DNA from: Heterocephalus glaber
Taxonomy: Eukaryota; Chordata; Mammalia; Rodentia; Bathyergidae
Reading direction: 5' to 3'
Length of the DNA: 64,000 bases
Assembly (NCBI RefSeq): GCF_000247695.1
Contig: NW_004624795.1
Span: forward strand, 10,176,589 to 10,240,588
In this document: positions 23,911 through 35,600 of the stretch, one piece after another
Position numbering within the stretch: the stretch's first letter is position 1
How the letters are laid out: the number at the start of each line of letters is the position of its first letter
Position numbers and translations under genes: made by a program
Notes under the pieces: model-generated
What the model saw: the letters and a program-made list of their open reading frames with translations, nothing else
Told to the model about the DNA's origin: nothing
Databases searched by the model: none

Positions 23911-25744
23911 TCTTTGATTCTGTTCTTTAAATTATTTATACTTTGGGTTTCTCAAAAGAGAAACTTTGAGCTACTTAACTTTCTATGTCTCATTTATTTT
24001 GGAACCCACCTTTTACAGATGTGTGGAATGAGCCCCATTGCTGTAAAGCACTGAAGCTCCAAAATAACACTATGCCAGTCAAAAAGTCAGATAGTCAATG
24101 GTAGGGCTGGAATCTGAGCCCAGTTTTGGCCCCTAAATTACATGTCTGTTTCCCTTGTTGTCTGGCCGTCTTTCAAGACTGCCCAGCAGAGCAAACCTCC
24201 AAGCAGCACCCTACTGGGCCTGCCCCATCATCTCCTAATCTTGTTCCCACAAGATATTTTTCAAGCAAATTAACCAACATATCACACATTATTCATAACA
24301 TAAAGTATAATGTTAGTAGCTGCTGGTTGGAGCCTCTTTTTCCCCAGTAGGTAACACCTGCACCTTTAAATACGTAGTGGCCTTTAGGGAGACATTAGTC
24401 ATAGACCATTTTTTAATCGTGGAAATTTCAGGCCACTTGGTAGACTGGAAGGAGAAAATGATGATGATAACTAGTTAATATTTACTGCGCATTATTCTTT
24501 GCCCAGAAGCCTTTAGAGTGCTACACAGAATCTCATACTTTTTCAAAAGAAGCCAGAGAAGGTGGCACATTACTTTTTATTGTCTGAAAGCTGCAAATTG
24601 AACCCAGTTAATTTGACTTGCAAACTGGAGGTAGAATTCCAAAGGAACACCCACAAAATAAACGATAAACTCTAAATGAGTTAACTGTGAACAGGTAATA
24701 TTGTAAAACTCATTGAGGGCTAGTTGGCTTAGGTTATGAACATATCGATTCCTTTCACTGATTTCCTAGATAATACATTGGTTTTAAATTTCACAGGAAT
24801 CCACAGGGATGACACATTTACCCAAAAGGTGCCATTTAGTCCCTGCTCTCAGTGAAGTTTCTTAATCATAGGGACAGCGAGGGAAGAAGCCAAGGAATTC
24901 TTTTCTTGGTTTAGGGTTTAACAGTTGGGAGAGAATAAAGGTTTAAAATCAGTCAACAAAGCTCTACTTGGCAGTGCTGCACAATGAACACTGAGCTCAA
25001 CACTGAAGATAATCCCCACAATCACTGACAAAATCCTTGCTCTGGAAAATGACCCAAAAAGCTTTGGAATGGGAAAAATTCAAATTCACTTCCCCATTCT
25101 CAGTGACAATAAAATGAGAACATTGATTCTTTATAAGATTATCATAGGTATTATTGGCTAAGTGCTTTGAGCAGCATTTGAAAGACAAAATCAACAAGTG
25201 TTGGCTCTATTCACTCTTCCTGTGCCTTGTCCTCTCTCTCCTGGGACTCTCTTCAGGTCAAATCCCATAGGAATGGGACAAAACAATCCTAGAGGTGGAG
25301 GTGTGGAAGGGAGGGAACCCTCTCCTGTGGGGCTGATTGAGGGTTTTCTTAAGAGTAGGAAGAAGTAAAAGGCTATTCCTTGGACTTAATTTCCACAATC
25401 AGGAGTTGCAAAGGTTAAGTACATTTAAAAATAACTAGAAATAAAATCAATACACTTCTATGTATATACGGTTTTCAAAAGTAAAGGGCTAGATCTATCG
25501 TGCCAAGGAAAGTCCATTTTAAGTATAAATGATATTCTGTAGATTCATGAGGAGTTGCTTGTGTTCAGGAAAACTCAAATTTTCATCCAATTTCATCCTT
25601 TAATAGTATTAAGACCTATGACATTTAAGAAATGCTGGGCTGAGCAGTGTCCACAGAGGGGGAGAAAACAAACAGGGAGAAAAAGAGGTAAAGCAGAATA
25701 CTGAGAAATCCAGACTTGATGGAAATAAAAGTTGAAGATAACTT
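23911..25744. other. Intergenic stretch with a MIR relic
   Basis: Positions about 24015-24125 ('ttttacagatgtgtggaatgag', 'agtcaatggtagggctggaatctgagcc') are a MIR SINE. The rest is unrecognised. Confidence 0.5.
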
Positions 25745-25905
25745 CTAATTTTTCTACTTGGGAAATTATGATACCCTGAGCTCATCTGAGGCCCTTAAAA
25801 ATCTCAATACCCTTGACCCATCCCAGACTAGTTAAATCAGAATTTCAAGGAGGCCCGACCCATCGTGACTCTTTACAGCCAGCTGGGTAATTTCAATGAA
25901 TTAAG
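25745..25905 (+). mobile_element. MER5-like hAT relic
   Basis: 'aaaaatctcaatacccttgacccatccca' and 'gttaaatcagaatttcaaggaggcccg' in order resemble the middle of MER5A. Ends are degenerate. Confidence 0.45.
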
Positions 25906-28779
25906 GTTGATGCATCAGGAGGGAAGGAAGAACTAACTGGCTCTCAGGAAGGACAGAGCAGCTCAAGATTTTGGAGAGTCATTCATGCATCAACAAACAC
26001 GCCTTCAGATATGTTGTGGACCAGGACTTACAGTTCAACAAATAGGGTCCTAGTTCCTTGAGGGACTTGTATTTAGGAGGCAGGGTACAGTTTTCTAAAC
26101 AAATAGCATAAAGTTGAGAGGAAAGAAGGGCTCAGTTCCCTTAGGAGTGGCCAGAAGGCTTCATGAAGAAAGGACACGAAGTGGTTGAGGGAAAGGGAGA
26201 AAGAAGAAAAGGAGGCTGTGGAAGTGTACGGGCGCTTACTTTGATTTAGCAAAGCAGAGAAGAAAATGGAACCAAATGAAGATCAATGGGAAGCAGCACA
26301 GGAAAAGGAGAGTAGGATCAAGAGGTGTCCTGAAGGCAAGGAGGGGCAATAGAGAGCACAAACAAGTCAAAGAGGGAGAGGTTGTTTCTAAGATTTGATG
26401 ACCACAGAGCTACAGAAGTTACTTTCTCCGGTGAGACAGCTAGGGAAGGCACAATGGATAAGGCTGGGAATTTAGATCCACCCAAAAAGTGAAGGGGAAA
26501 GAGAAAGAGAAAAAAATACAACAGAGAGGGTTGAAGGAACACATTTAAATACCAAAATAAGGAATTCTGAGGAGGTGCCCTATAAAAGGAAGAGTTTTGG
26601 CCTCAAGTTATCTGTGTTGCATTCTACTAGTCTGGAGCTGGATGGCCTTGGGCCAGCGACCTAGGGAAGAATCACTTTTCACATACAAAATGATGAGAAT
26701 AGAGACTGCGTGATTTCCAAGGCCATGTCTCCCTCTGACAGTCTACATATTTGATTTTCAAGGCCACGGGTAGCTCTGACAAGCTACATATTTCAATGGT
26801 TAAAAATCAAAGAAGGCTACAGAATGAGACACCCATGATTGAAATTCTATTAGCTGTATCTTTCTGGATCTCAGATTATGGATTTATAAAAATGAAGTTA
26901 ATGCTCCCTACCTCCCAAGATTGCAAAGACTAAATTAAGATACAGTTCCAGGCACTAAGCACATTTTAAATCAGTGTTATTTTGTTTGTTTCTTACCTAG
27001 CATCGTGACTTACAAATCAATACCTAGTAAGTGTTCTTGGAATAGAAATGACAAGCTTTGGCTCCTGACATTCATCTTACCATTGTTCTTGTCAAGGATT
27101 CTGCTCCTTCACTGAATTTATATCGGCCCCGCGTTCTGCTTTCTGCTCCCAGACCATACTAACATTGACTGGGTTGATCTTCATCCCTAGGGAGGAGGGG
27201 GATCATGGAGAAAGTGGCAGGGCACAGAGTTTGCTGCAGTCACCACAAGACCCTGGAGGGCACAAGGAGAGATGAAAGTGATATGGGGCTAATATAGCTG
27301 AGTTCATGTTCTCCTGAAATCAAAGAATGAATTCTAAGGAACAATGGAGGTTAAGAGTAGGAAAAATTGAGGGGGCGGGGGGGGGGAGAGGGAGGGAGAG
27401 AGAGAGACAGGAGGGGAACTTAAAGTGGTTTGCCACTGAGACCACTTCTCTAAGAATATTTTATAGAGCAAAATCATGAGGTGGGTACAATGTCGGTCAG
27501 ACTACAATCAACCAATAAGACTACAAGTATAGCCACTTAGGTAGTATTGATCCAATAGGGAAGCAGGTCATGTAGCAAGGGTACACGGGAATAACAAAGT
27601 CATTTTGAGAAAGGCATGGACGCGAGGTCCTGGTTACCCACGTGGGTGACTGATACTTATCAGGACTTTACTGGATCAGGTGATGCAAATTACAGCATAA
27701 TTTCAATTTATTGCTTATCCCTTGGGGAGGCACGCAACCCTGTCATTATATCTTTATCTAAGTCCTGGCCTTGGAGCAACGCACCTCCAGCCACAGTTGT
27801 ATGTGTTCTCATCCTCTGCACTGACTCCCTCCAGGGCCAGGCCCTGTCTGACCGCCTAGAATATTTCTCCCTAACTTAGCTGTCTGTAATAAAAGCCTCT
27901 GTCCAACACTTACGTGAGACAGAACACATGCAACGCTCATTAACTTGGTTCTGTCCACACAGCCATCGGTCCAGGTATGCTCCCTGCTGCTGTTTATCCC
28001 TTTCTGGATGTATCATTCCTGCCATGAAAGCAATAAGGAAATCAGCAATGGAAAAACAAAAAATAAAACATCTTTCCCACTTCTCATTCCCGACAAAAGG
28101 GGCCAAGCTAAAACTGACTTCCTCTTTAAGGTTGCTCAATTGCAGGGTGCAGAGAAGGCAAAATATTTTTTTAGTGGGTAGAACTTGAAATACAGATCAG
28201 GCCGATTTCACAAAAGAGGTTTTTCCGAAGTGTCAGCAGAGGCTGTAGTGATGACTAAGGAAGTTGACAAATGGCACTGTGTGAAACAGCTGCTCACCCC
28301 GGACAAGCAGGTGGGGAATTTTAGTTAAAGGTAGGACCAATCTCATCATGCTAAATATCAGATATCAGAACAAGGATGCTTCATTCTGGATTTTAGAATC
28401 TCAGGTATTGACGCACTTTTGTCAAGAAACAATAAAATTAGAGATCAGTGAAAAAACAGGCGCTCGAAGCATTGCAATAGGTTTTGACCTCTGTGTTAAA
28501 ATAAATAAGACCGAGGACATTAAGTCCGACCAGGACCCTTTGCAGGTCTTAGTCACCATTTCCAGGGCCAAAAAACACTCCGGAACTAGGTTCCAGTTTA
28601 CCCCAGGAAGCCTACTCTACAGGCACGGGGACCCCAGCTTGGGGCTGGCATCGCCTGGAGACACCCCATTTTCTAGCAGGCTCCCTATGGCAGGAGATTG
28701 TAAACACGGCTAATTCGATCCTAACTGAAAGCAGAGGAAAAAGATACATTTTGGTTCTAGAAATTCTGGGCAGCTAGAA
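25906..28779. other. Region upstream of the TOM1L1 CpG island
   Basis: No repeat except a MIR-like piece at about 26596-26725 and a G/A-rich low-complexity run at 27369-27412. An AATAAA-bearing block near 27890 ('gtaataaaagcctctg') might be the end of an LTR, but no boundary could be fixed. A 121-codon open frame (28348-28713) just before the CpG island has no recognised domain and is not called. Confidence 0.4.
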
Positions 28780-29530
28780 GGGGGTTGGGCTTCTCAAATT
28801 CGGATTTACATTTCAAAGCGGCCCTCAGGCCCCACCGTACGCCCTGCCAAAGCCCCAGGAAAGCCCTCTCCCCTTTCCCACCCCGGCTGGAAAACACTGC
28901 TCCTAGGGGATGGGGCGAGAAAGCAAGAGCTCTCGTGGCGGCGCCCAGGGGTCCCTCGAGGAAACGGGCCGAGGCGAAGGGCGTCGGCTCGGGGAGGTGC
29001 GGGCCCTGCTAGCCGCCCGGTCTCCCCGCCACCTGCGGCGCAAAGGGCCGCGCCCGCCTCGGCTCCCGGACCTCCGGGCTTAGTGGGGCAAATCCTTGTC
29101 CTCCTCAGCTTGCTCAGTGTTTGAATAGTTTGTGGGTGCCCGACTCTGCCCGCATGGCTCTCTGTCCTTCCCTGAAGTCTAACAATAATCCCGATCTGTG
29201 TTATGAACTCACTTCCGAGCTCTGCAAAGGGCAGCAGAAGGCGCGCAGAGAAGAGCGCCAACCTGCCCCGCGGGCGGCGGGACGCGAGCCCGGGTCTCCA
29301 CCGGGTAGGCCGGGGCGCCCGTGGGGCCAGGGCCCACGCGGTCGGGGGCCACGGCCGCGTCACCCCGCCGACTCCTGGAGAGGAGCGCGCGGCAGGTGCG
29401 CGGGCTGCCCGGGGTCCCCAATCGCTGTCTCTTCCCGTGTCTCGTCCCGGCGCCCCGCAGCGGCCGGGCACGACGCGCCACCCCCGCTCGAGCGAGAGGA
29501 GGAGCCGCGGCACCGAGCGGGTGGAGCCGG

Positions 29531-29549
29531 GAGGCGGCGGCGGCGGCGG
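29531..29549. repeat. Short (CGG)n tract in the 5' untranslated region
   Basis: Five CGG units in a row follow 'gggagg' about 30 bases upstream of the start codon. This is short compared with known unstable CGG repeats. Confidence 0.85.
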
Positions 29550-29578
29550 ATTTCCTGGGCCCTGGGCTCTAGGATATC

Positions 29579-29636
29579 ATGGCGTTTGGGAAGAGTCACC
29601 GGGACCCCTACACCACCTCCGTGGGCCACCTCATAG
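29579..29636 (+). CDS. TOM1L1: TOM1L1 coding exon 1
   Basis: Encodes residues 1-19 ([19 protein letters not shown]) plus the first base of codon 20. The donor GTAAGG starts at 29637. The start codon is the only one in frame, because a TAG lies at 29570-29572. Confidence 0.97.
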
Positions 29637-32600
29637 GTAAGGAGGCGCGAGCGAGACGCCGATGGAGCGCCGCCCGGGCGGGCTCCGGGGACCGCTGGGC
29701 CCCTTCCCACTGGATCCCACTCCTGGCCTGCGGAGGTGCACGCAGTTGGAGCAAGTTGGAGGAAATCCGCCCCCTCCCCCTGCAGCTTTCCCGGGGCACC
29801 CGCCTTCCGGCCGGCCCCGACCCTCGCGTCTTCCCGGGTGGACTCACTCTAGAACCCCTGTTCTCAAAATGTACCTCCCTGTCCATGCCTTCTGCGGAGG
29901 GGAACCAAACAGGTGACCCGCGGCGCGGCAAGCAGGCGTGGAGCGTTTCCACCTCTGCAGAGAGACGCTGGGAAACTTCTGGCCAAGGTTGAGCCATTCG
30001 ACAAGTGCGTTGGTCTTATTGCTATGCCCATTTTACAGATGAGGAAGAAAAAAAGCTCAGAGAAGTTAACTGATGTGACTTGTGAGATTCCAAACCATAT
30101 TTTTCAGGCAACTTCAGCTGCTTTTCTGGGTAAACAAAGAGAATGGAAATGCTTGGTTTGGAATGAAGATGCAGAGAAAAGAGGTGCCAAGGGGGTCACA
30201 AAGGCCTAGGGACTGGCAGCCATGGCCCCAACTCGGTTCTCCTGCCCGTGGTGTATTCTGAATTGTTCAAGAAGATAGTGAGGCTCTTAACAGCAGCTCC
30301 TTCCTCTGCCTTGATTCCTTCCTTGGGAACTGGGTGTGGCACCAGTGTTACTAATGCCAGGCCAACCTGGAACTCCTTCAGGTGCTGACATCCAGAGAAC
30401 CTGGTAGTTGTAGTAGTAAGGAGGCTCCGAATTGGGGAGATTAGGTCACAGCTTAGTTGACAGGTGTGTGAGGCAGAATGTATCTCGGACAAGAACCTGA
30501 GTGTCCACATTCTTATAGGATGGGGCGTAGGGGTGGATGAATGCTTTTTTAACTGTCCATAGTCTTGTTGGTTATTAGATGTTGGCTATTAGAATACTTT
30601 GTTGGTTGTTGGAATTAGAAGGAACCCCGGGCATAACCCGATTCAGACTGAATTGCTATAGGCAAAAGAAATGCCAGCAGTATGTCAGACGAATTCTTTA
30701 ATTCTGTAAATGTGTACTAACTGCCAGCTATGTACCTGAACCTGGACCAGGCATCCCCGCCAGGCACAGGTAGGAGATGGCTTCAAACTTCAGGGAACTC
30801 GCTTTCTTTCAGGGAAGACTCAAACACCAAGTGTTGTAGTCAATACTGTACAAAATCTTTACAATACAAGAAAAAATGTAAAACACACAAAACTTAGGAA
30901 AAGAGAGAGGTGGACTCTGCTGTGGTTTTCAAGGAAGATGAGATTGAGAGAGAAGAGCAAGGAACAGGCAGGAAACATCTGGCAGGTAGAACTTCCAGAT
31001 GCCTAACAGCACCTGTTGGTCAGCTTTGTCCACCCAGTGCCAAATTCAACACACTAAGCCCTATTTTGCCTTACTGTTCTCTAACCTTTTTCATTATTTT
31101 GTCTCCATTCCCAAGACCCTGTGTTTTCATGCATAGGGTTTTTCCTCCCTTCTGGTAAGAAGATAAGCTGTTCATTCATGTTGAGTGTTGTATTATTCTT
31201 CCCAGATAATATTTTATATTGTTAAATAGGATGTCTGGAGGGTGGGATAGATGACTATTTAATAACAGTTCCAGGTATAAGAACATGCAAGTCTGCCTGG
31301 TGTAGCTTTGGTTAATATAGGTAACAGAAGAAATCACTTCCCTTTTTCTCATCCTCTCCCAATAAATAATTTTTAAGAGCAAAGACTAAGATCAAGCAAC
31401 CTCCATTTGAATCCAAGTTCTACGTCCTACCTATTGTATAACCTTGAGCAGTTTCCTTAACCTCCGCTTTTTTTGTTTCATCCCTTCTAACAGTGGGTTC
31501 AGCGAGATTGCATAAGATAAAATACTTAGCACTGTGCCATTCACCTAATACTTGGCAGCTCAGTAAACCATATTTCTGTTCTGTGAAAGATGGACAGATG
31601 GCGATTCAGCCTGCCTGTTCGAGCCCAGTGGCCAGGTGTCGTGTTTGCAGTCTTTATTAATAGGTCACTCATTACTTTTGCAGAAGCTGCTCTCCGAACT
31701 TGAGTTCTGATTGATTCCTGAATAACTGGAAATTGTTCAAGAGCAAAAAAAACACAAAACTTCCCTTTGGTAATAGTACTTGCTACTACGTCTGAGGCAG
31801 ACTATTTCAGAGAGACCGGACTTTTTTTTTTTAATTCTGTTGTAGCTCAGATTCAACACAGACAGCTTTTTCTTTGCAGAAAAAGCTACATTTGCTGGTG
31901 CTCAGACTGAAGATTGGGGTCAGTTCATGCACATCTGCGACGTAATTAATGCTACTCAGGATGGGTAAGTTCAGTGTGGTGTCCATGGATTTGTCCCTGA
32001 TAAGAAACACCAGAACACACCTTGTTTTCTCCTGCACACTCTTTGGTTTTCTTGTTGAAAGATTGTTTTCGGCATCCCGCAGCCATCTGCTACCTTTTGA
32101 AGGTGCCAGGTTGATATATCAGGGCGGTTCCCTGCTCCAGCGTATGGAGTATTATTTCCTTTTTGCTTTTTCTTTAATAGTTTCAAATTTTCTCTCTGTG
32201 AGGCTCAAGGTCCCTGTTTTCAAAAGATTAAGAAAAAGGGAGATAGATTGTTTCCTTCTTTAGGATTTTTTCCTGCTCTGATTGCCAACATTTTATGTAA
32301 CTGAGAAACATTGTCCAGAAGCCAGTTGACTCCTACTGGTGACAGGTTCTCTGGGCAGTCATCTTTATTCATCAGGAGACAATGAAGCAGTCTTTTTAGT
32401 AGTTGTTTTTCCCCCTTAATGCTAACTCACTCATGTTCATTCCGTATTCTTAAATGATGTGCAATCTTTTGATGTATTTTTTAAATTTCAAAGAATTGAA
32501 GTTATTAAAAAAGTCATTAAGAAGGTCCTACTAGTGTGACTTTAGACAACTACAGGTTAATATAAAGGATACACTTCTGTTATTTTTCCTCTACATATTA

Positions 32601-35600
32601 AAGTGATAACTGACAGTAAAAGATTTAGTCTAGTTTATGTTAATGAAGAAAATATTGCAACTTAATTATTGATTAAATGTCAGTGGAAAGTGCTTATGGT
32701 TAGCACTTTTAAGTATTTATACTTTTTTCTCTGTAATCTCATTTATTGTCTTTAGATCCTCTGAACGTTTTCACTGGTAATTCCAATTTCTTCACTGATA
32801 ATACAAAAAGGAATCTTACGAATTTTGACCCTCTACTTACAGTTCTTTCTTTTGTAGCATTTCAGAGCTCACCTTGTAATTCTTATGTCCCCAGGCCTAT
32901 AGGTTGCTCAGGAAATACATCTGAATTAAGATGGTCTTCTTCATTGGTTTGGGTTATACGTGCTGTAAATTGGTTGTGTGCATTGATAGAAGGAGGTCGG
33001 GTGAGCACATTTTATGGGTAGTGCTTTCTAGCTAATGCTTATGTAAATACTTTATTTGATTTTCGCAAGTGGGTAGGTGATATTGTCTGCTTATGTCCAC
33101 GAGGGAATTTAGGTGGAAGAAGCCAAGTGATCCAGGTAAGACGTGGCAGCAGAACAAAGGGTGTTTTTTTTGCTCCTTAGCCATTCTTTTTTGTGCAAAG
33201 CATATGGCTTGTGTGCCTGGGTTCGTGATTTCAGTTTATTTATTGCCATAGGCCAAAAGATGCAGTGAAAGCTGTGAAGAAAAGGATTTCCAAAAACTAC
33301 AATCATAAAGAAATTCAACTTACTTTGTCAGTAAGTACCCTACTGTTATAATTAAGACTCCAGAATTTCCCAAGCTATAGTTGCATATTTAAAAAAATAA
33401 TTCTGAGATAACTACTAGAAAAAGTTATATACAGTATGAATTAAGACTCTTCATTTATCAAGAAGTTTAAAATAGAGCTTAGTTGATTATAATAATAGCT
33501 TTTACTTTTGTGGAAAAAAGTGCTCCTGGAGAATCTGTTTTTTCTGGTCAGGAAATGGGATCTGGTGATTTAAAAGTTGCAGATACTGGGCCAATCAAGA
33601 AATGTGTGTGTGTGTGTGTTAATTAAGCATAATTGAAGATTAAAATTAAAGTCTGGAAAGATGCCTCCCTGTTAGCTTTCTTCCCCACCTGAGTATCTTT
33701 GTGGAAACTTGAGTTGCTGGCAGTTTATGTTTATCCAAGGTCAGCTCCTTGGTACATCTTGGAGAAAGTTCTTTGTTGATTCAAGTGATTCCTCCGCATA
33801 CCATATCGTCTGTGATTTGGATGTGGACTCTTTATTTGACATGTTCCTGTTTCCTCCCATTTTTGACCATGTGGCCTCTTCAGTCACCTTGGTGAGTTGT
33901 CCTTTTTACTTTGGTGTGTGTGATCAGCCCTGTGTGCCACCTGAGAATAAGTTGTGTGGCTTTCTGATTTCTTCTGCATGCCTTTATTTCTCTTCATCTA
34001 GTCCTGGACCACCCATAGTTATGACACCAATCGCCAGCATCACCCTGCTTGTAAGAGCTTTGGGAGTGTTTATCAAGAGGGCTGTTGGGCAGATGTGATC
34101 TTACCTCCCTGTGTCTAGAGCCACAAAAGAAAATGTATCATGTCTTGGGTCCTTGGAGACCAGCTGAATGAGAAGAAATGAATGAACACTCTTCAGTAAT
34201 GCCATCACTAAGGAAACCCATAAGTTGGGATCTGAATTAGTTTCAGAGGCATTTTTCTCTTTCACCCTCCTGTGTTTGACTCATGACAGCCACCTCAGGA
34301 AGATCACGGAAGGAAGGAAACGATAGAGAAAGGAGTGAGGCACTTGTGTAGAAATACCAGAACACTGGGACAATGACAGAAATGCCTCCCACCTGACTGA
34401 TACTCTTTGAAACTCAGACTAAGTGGTTAAGTAATTTTTGACAGTAATTGGGTATTAGGTAGCATAGGGAGGATTTGAACCTAGTTCTCAGATTCTAAAT
34501 CTCATTCCACTTTGCTTCTCAGAATGAATCAAGTCTTTTTAAAAGAACAGGCACCTGTGTTTCATTTGCATCTTGCAATGGTGAAGGCCAGGTGTTGACT
34601 GAATTAATGATTACGTGTCTCCTCACACGCCTCATCCCATCTCCTACTGTCCAGGAAGACTCAAGTGCTGATGAAAAGAAATACAGAGTTAGGGTAAAAA
34701 GAAATGTAGGTATACCCTAAAATGAAGTGGGCCCAGGGTATCTTGAAGCTGCAGAAGGTTAGTTAGGAGAGGAAGGTGAATTTGTGTCTATTTCAGCATG
34801 GGTTATTAGTCTGCCATCTTACGGGTGACCCTTTATAATGGTTTGTCTCTTTCTGTATCTTGTCCAGCCTACTAGATGTTTCTGTGGTTGCATCTCTCCA
34901 TTTCCACATCTTCCTCCATCATGGTTGCTTCCCTCCAAGCATGGCATTCCCTGTAGAGCTGGCTTAGGCTAGAGTATTGTTCCTCTGGCTCTCCATTTTT
35001 CGTTGGGTCCCCCCTTCTCCCTGCCCTTTGGTTGGTCCAACCTCTCAGACATTACCACCAGCTAGCTGCTTACTTCCGGTACCTGTCCACCTCACAGCTG
35101 GCATTTCCATACCAGTATCTAAGGGTAAGAAATTCTAAACCCTGTGCTTAACTAAGGATGAGCATCGTGGGTTAGGGCTTGGAGTACAACTTCCTTGTCG
35201 GGCAGAGTTCATGGAGATCAGGGATAATAGCTACTTTCTCTCGAATTTCCTTTAAGGAACCTTTTGATTCCAGATATGTTTGTGCAAATTTCCCTACGCT
35301 GTGTATATAACAGACCAGGCACCTCACCTCAGGCTACTTGTCACATTGCAATGGTATACAGGAGGCCTCATAACTGACTTCAGGATTCACTTAAGCCAAT
35401 CCAGTCTGAATTACGAGGGAAATTAGTCACAGAAGAAATCACCCAATGTCTGTCACAGGCAATTATCAGTTTACCAATAAACACTTTGAAAAGCAGTCCC
35501 CATATGTGTCATTTCCATCTTACTACTGTGAAGTGATGAGAGCCTGTCATAGTCAATTATGAATGTTCTTTATATTATTTGTCAGATTGGGTTCTCCGTG

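Larger units (their letters stand above)
28780..29960 (+). promoter_or_regulatory. TOM1L1: TOM1L1 CpG-island promoter
   Basis: GC and CpG content rise sharply from about 28.78 kb and fall off in intron 1 near 29.96 kb, with the TOM1L1 start codon inside the island. There is no TATA box at a plausible distance; GC-box-like CGCCC motifs occur (for example near 29050). This is the usual layout of a broadly expressed mammalian gene. The transcription start cannot be read from sequence alone. The many long open frames here on both strands reflect the scarcity of stop codons in GC-rich DNA. Confidence 0.85.

Noticed and set aside
27130..27940. Possible LTR upstream of the CpG island, because of an AATAAA near 27890
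   Set aside because: I could not find a matching TATA box, TG/CA ends or target duplication, so I list it only as unresolved sequence.
28348..28713. 121-codon open frame just upstream of the TOM1L1 promoter
   Set aside because: No recognisable domain and no promoter of its own. A frame of this length can occur by chance in a 64-kb window.
28806..29513. 235-codon open frame on the minus strand in the CpG island, with several overlapping + strand frames of 83-171 codons
   Set aside because: Very GC-rich DNA rarely contains stop codons. The translations are low-complexity Arg/Pro/Gly/Ala-rich, overlap on both strands, and show no domain. TOM1L1 exon 1 explains the locus.
33709..34098. 129-codon open frame in intron 3
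   Set aside because: Not recognised and no splice or promoter support. Its Cys- and aromatic-rich composition looks like translated non-coding DNA.
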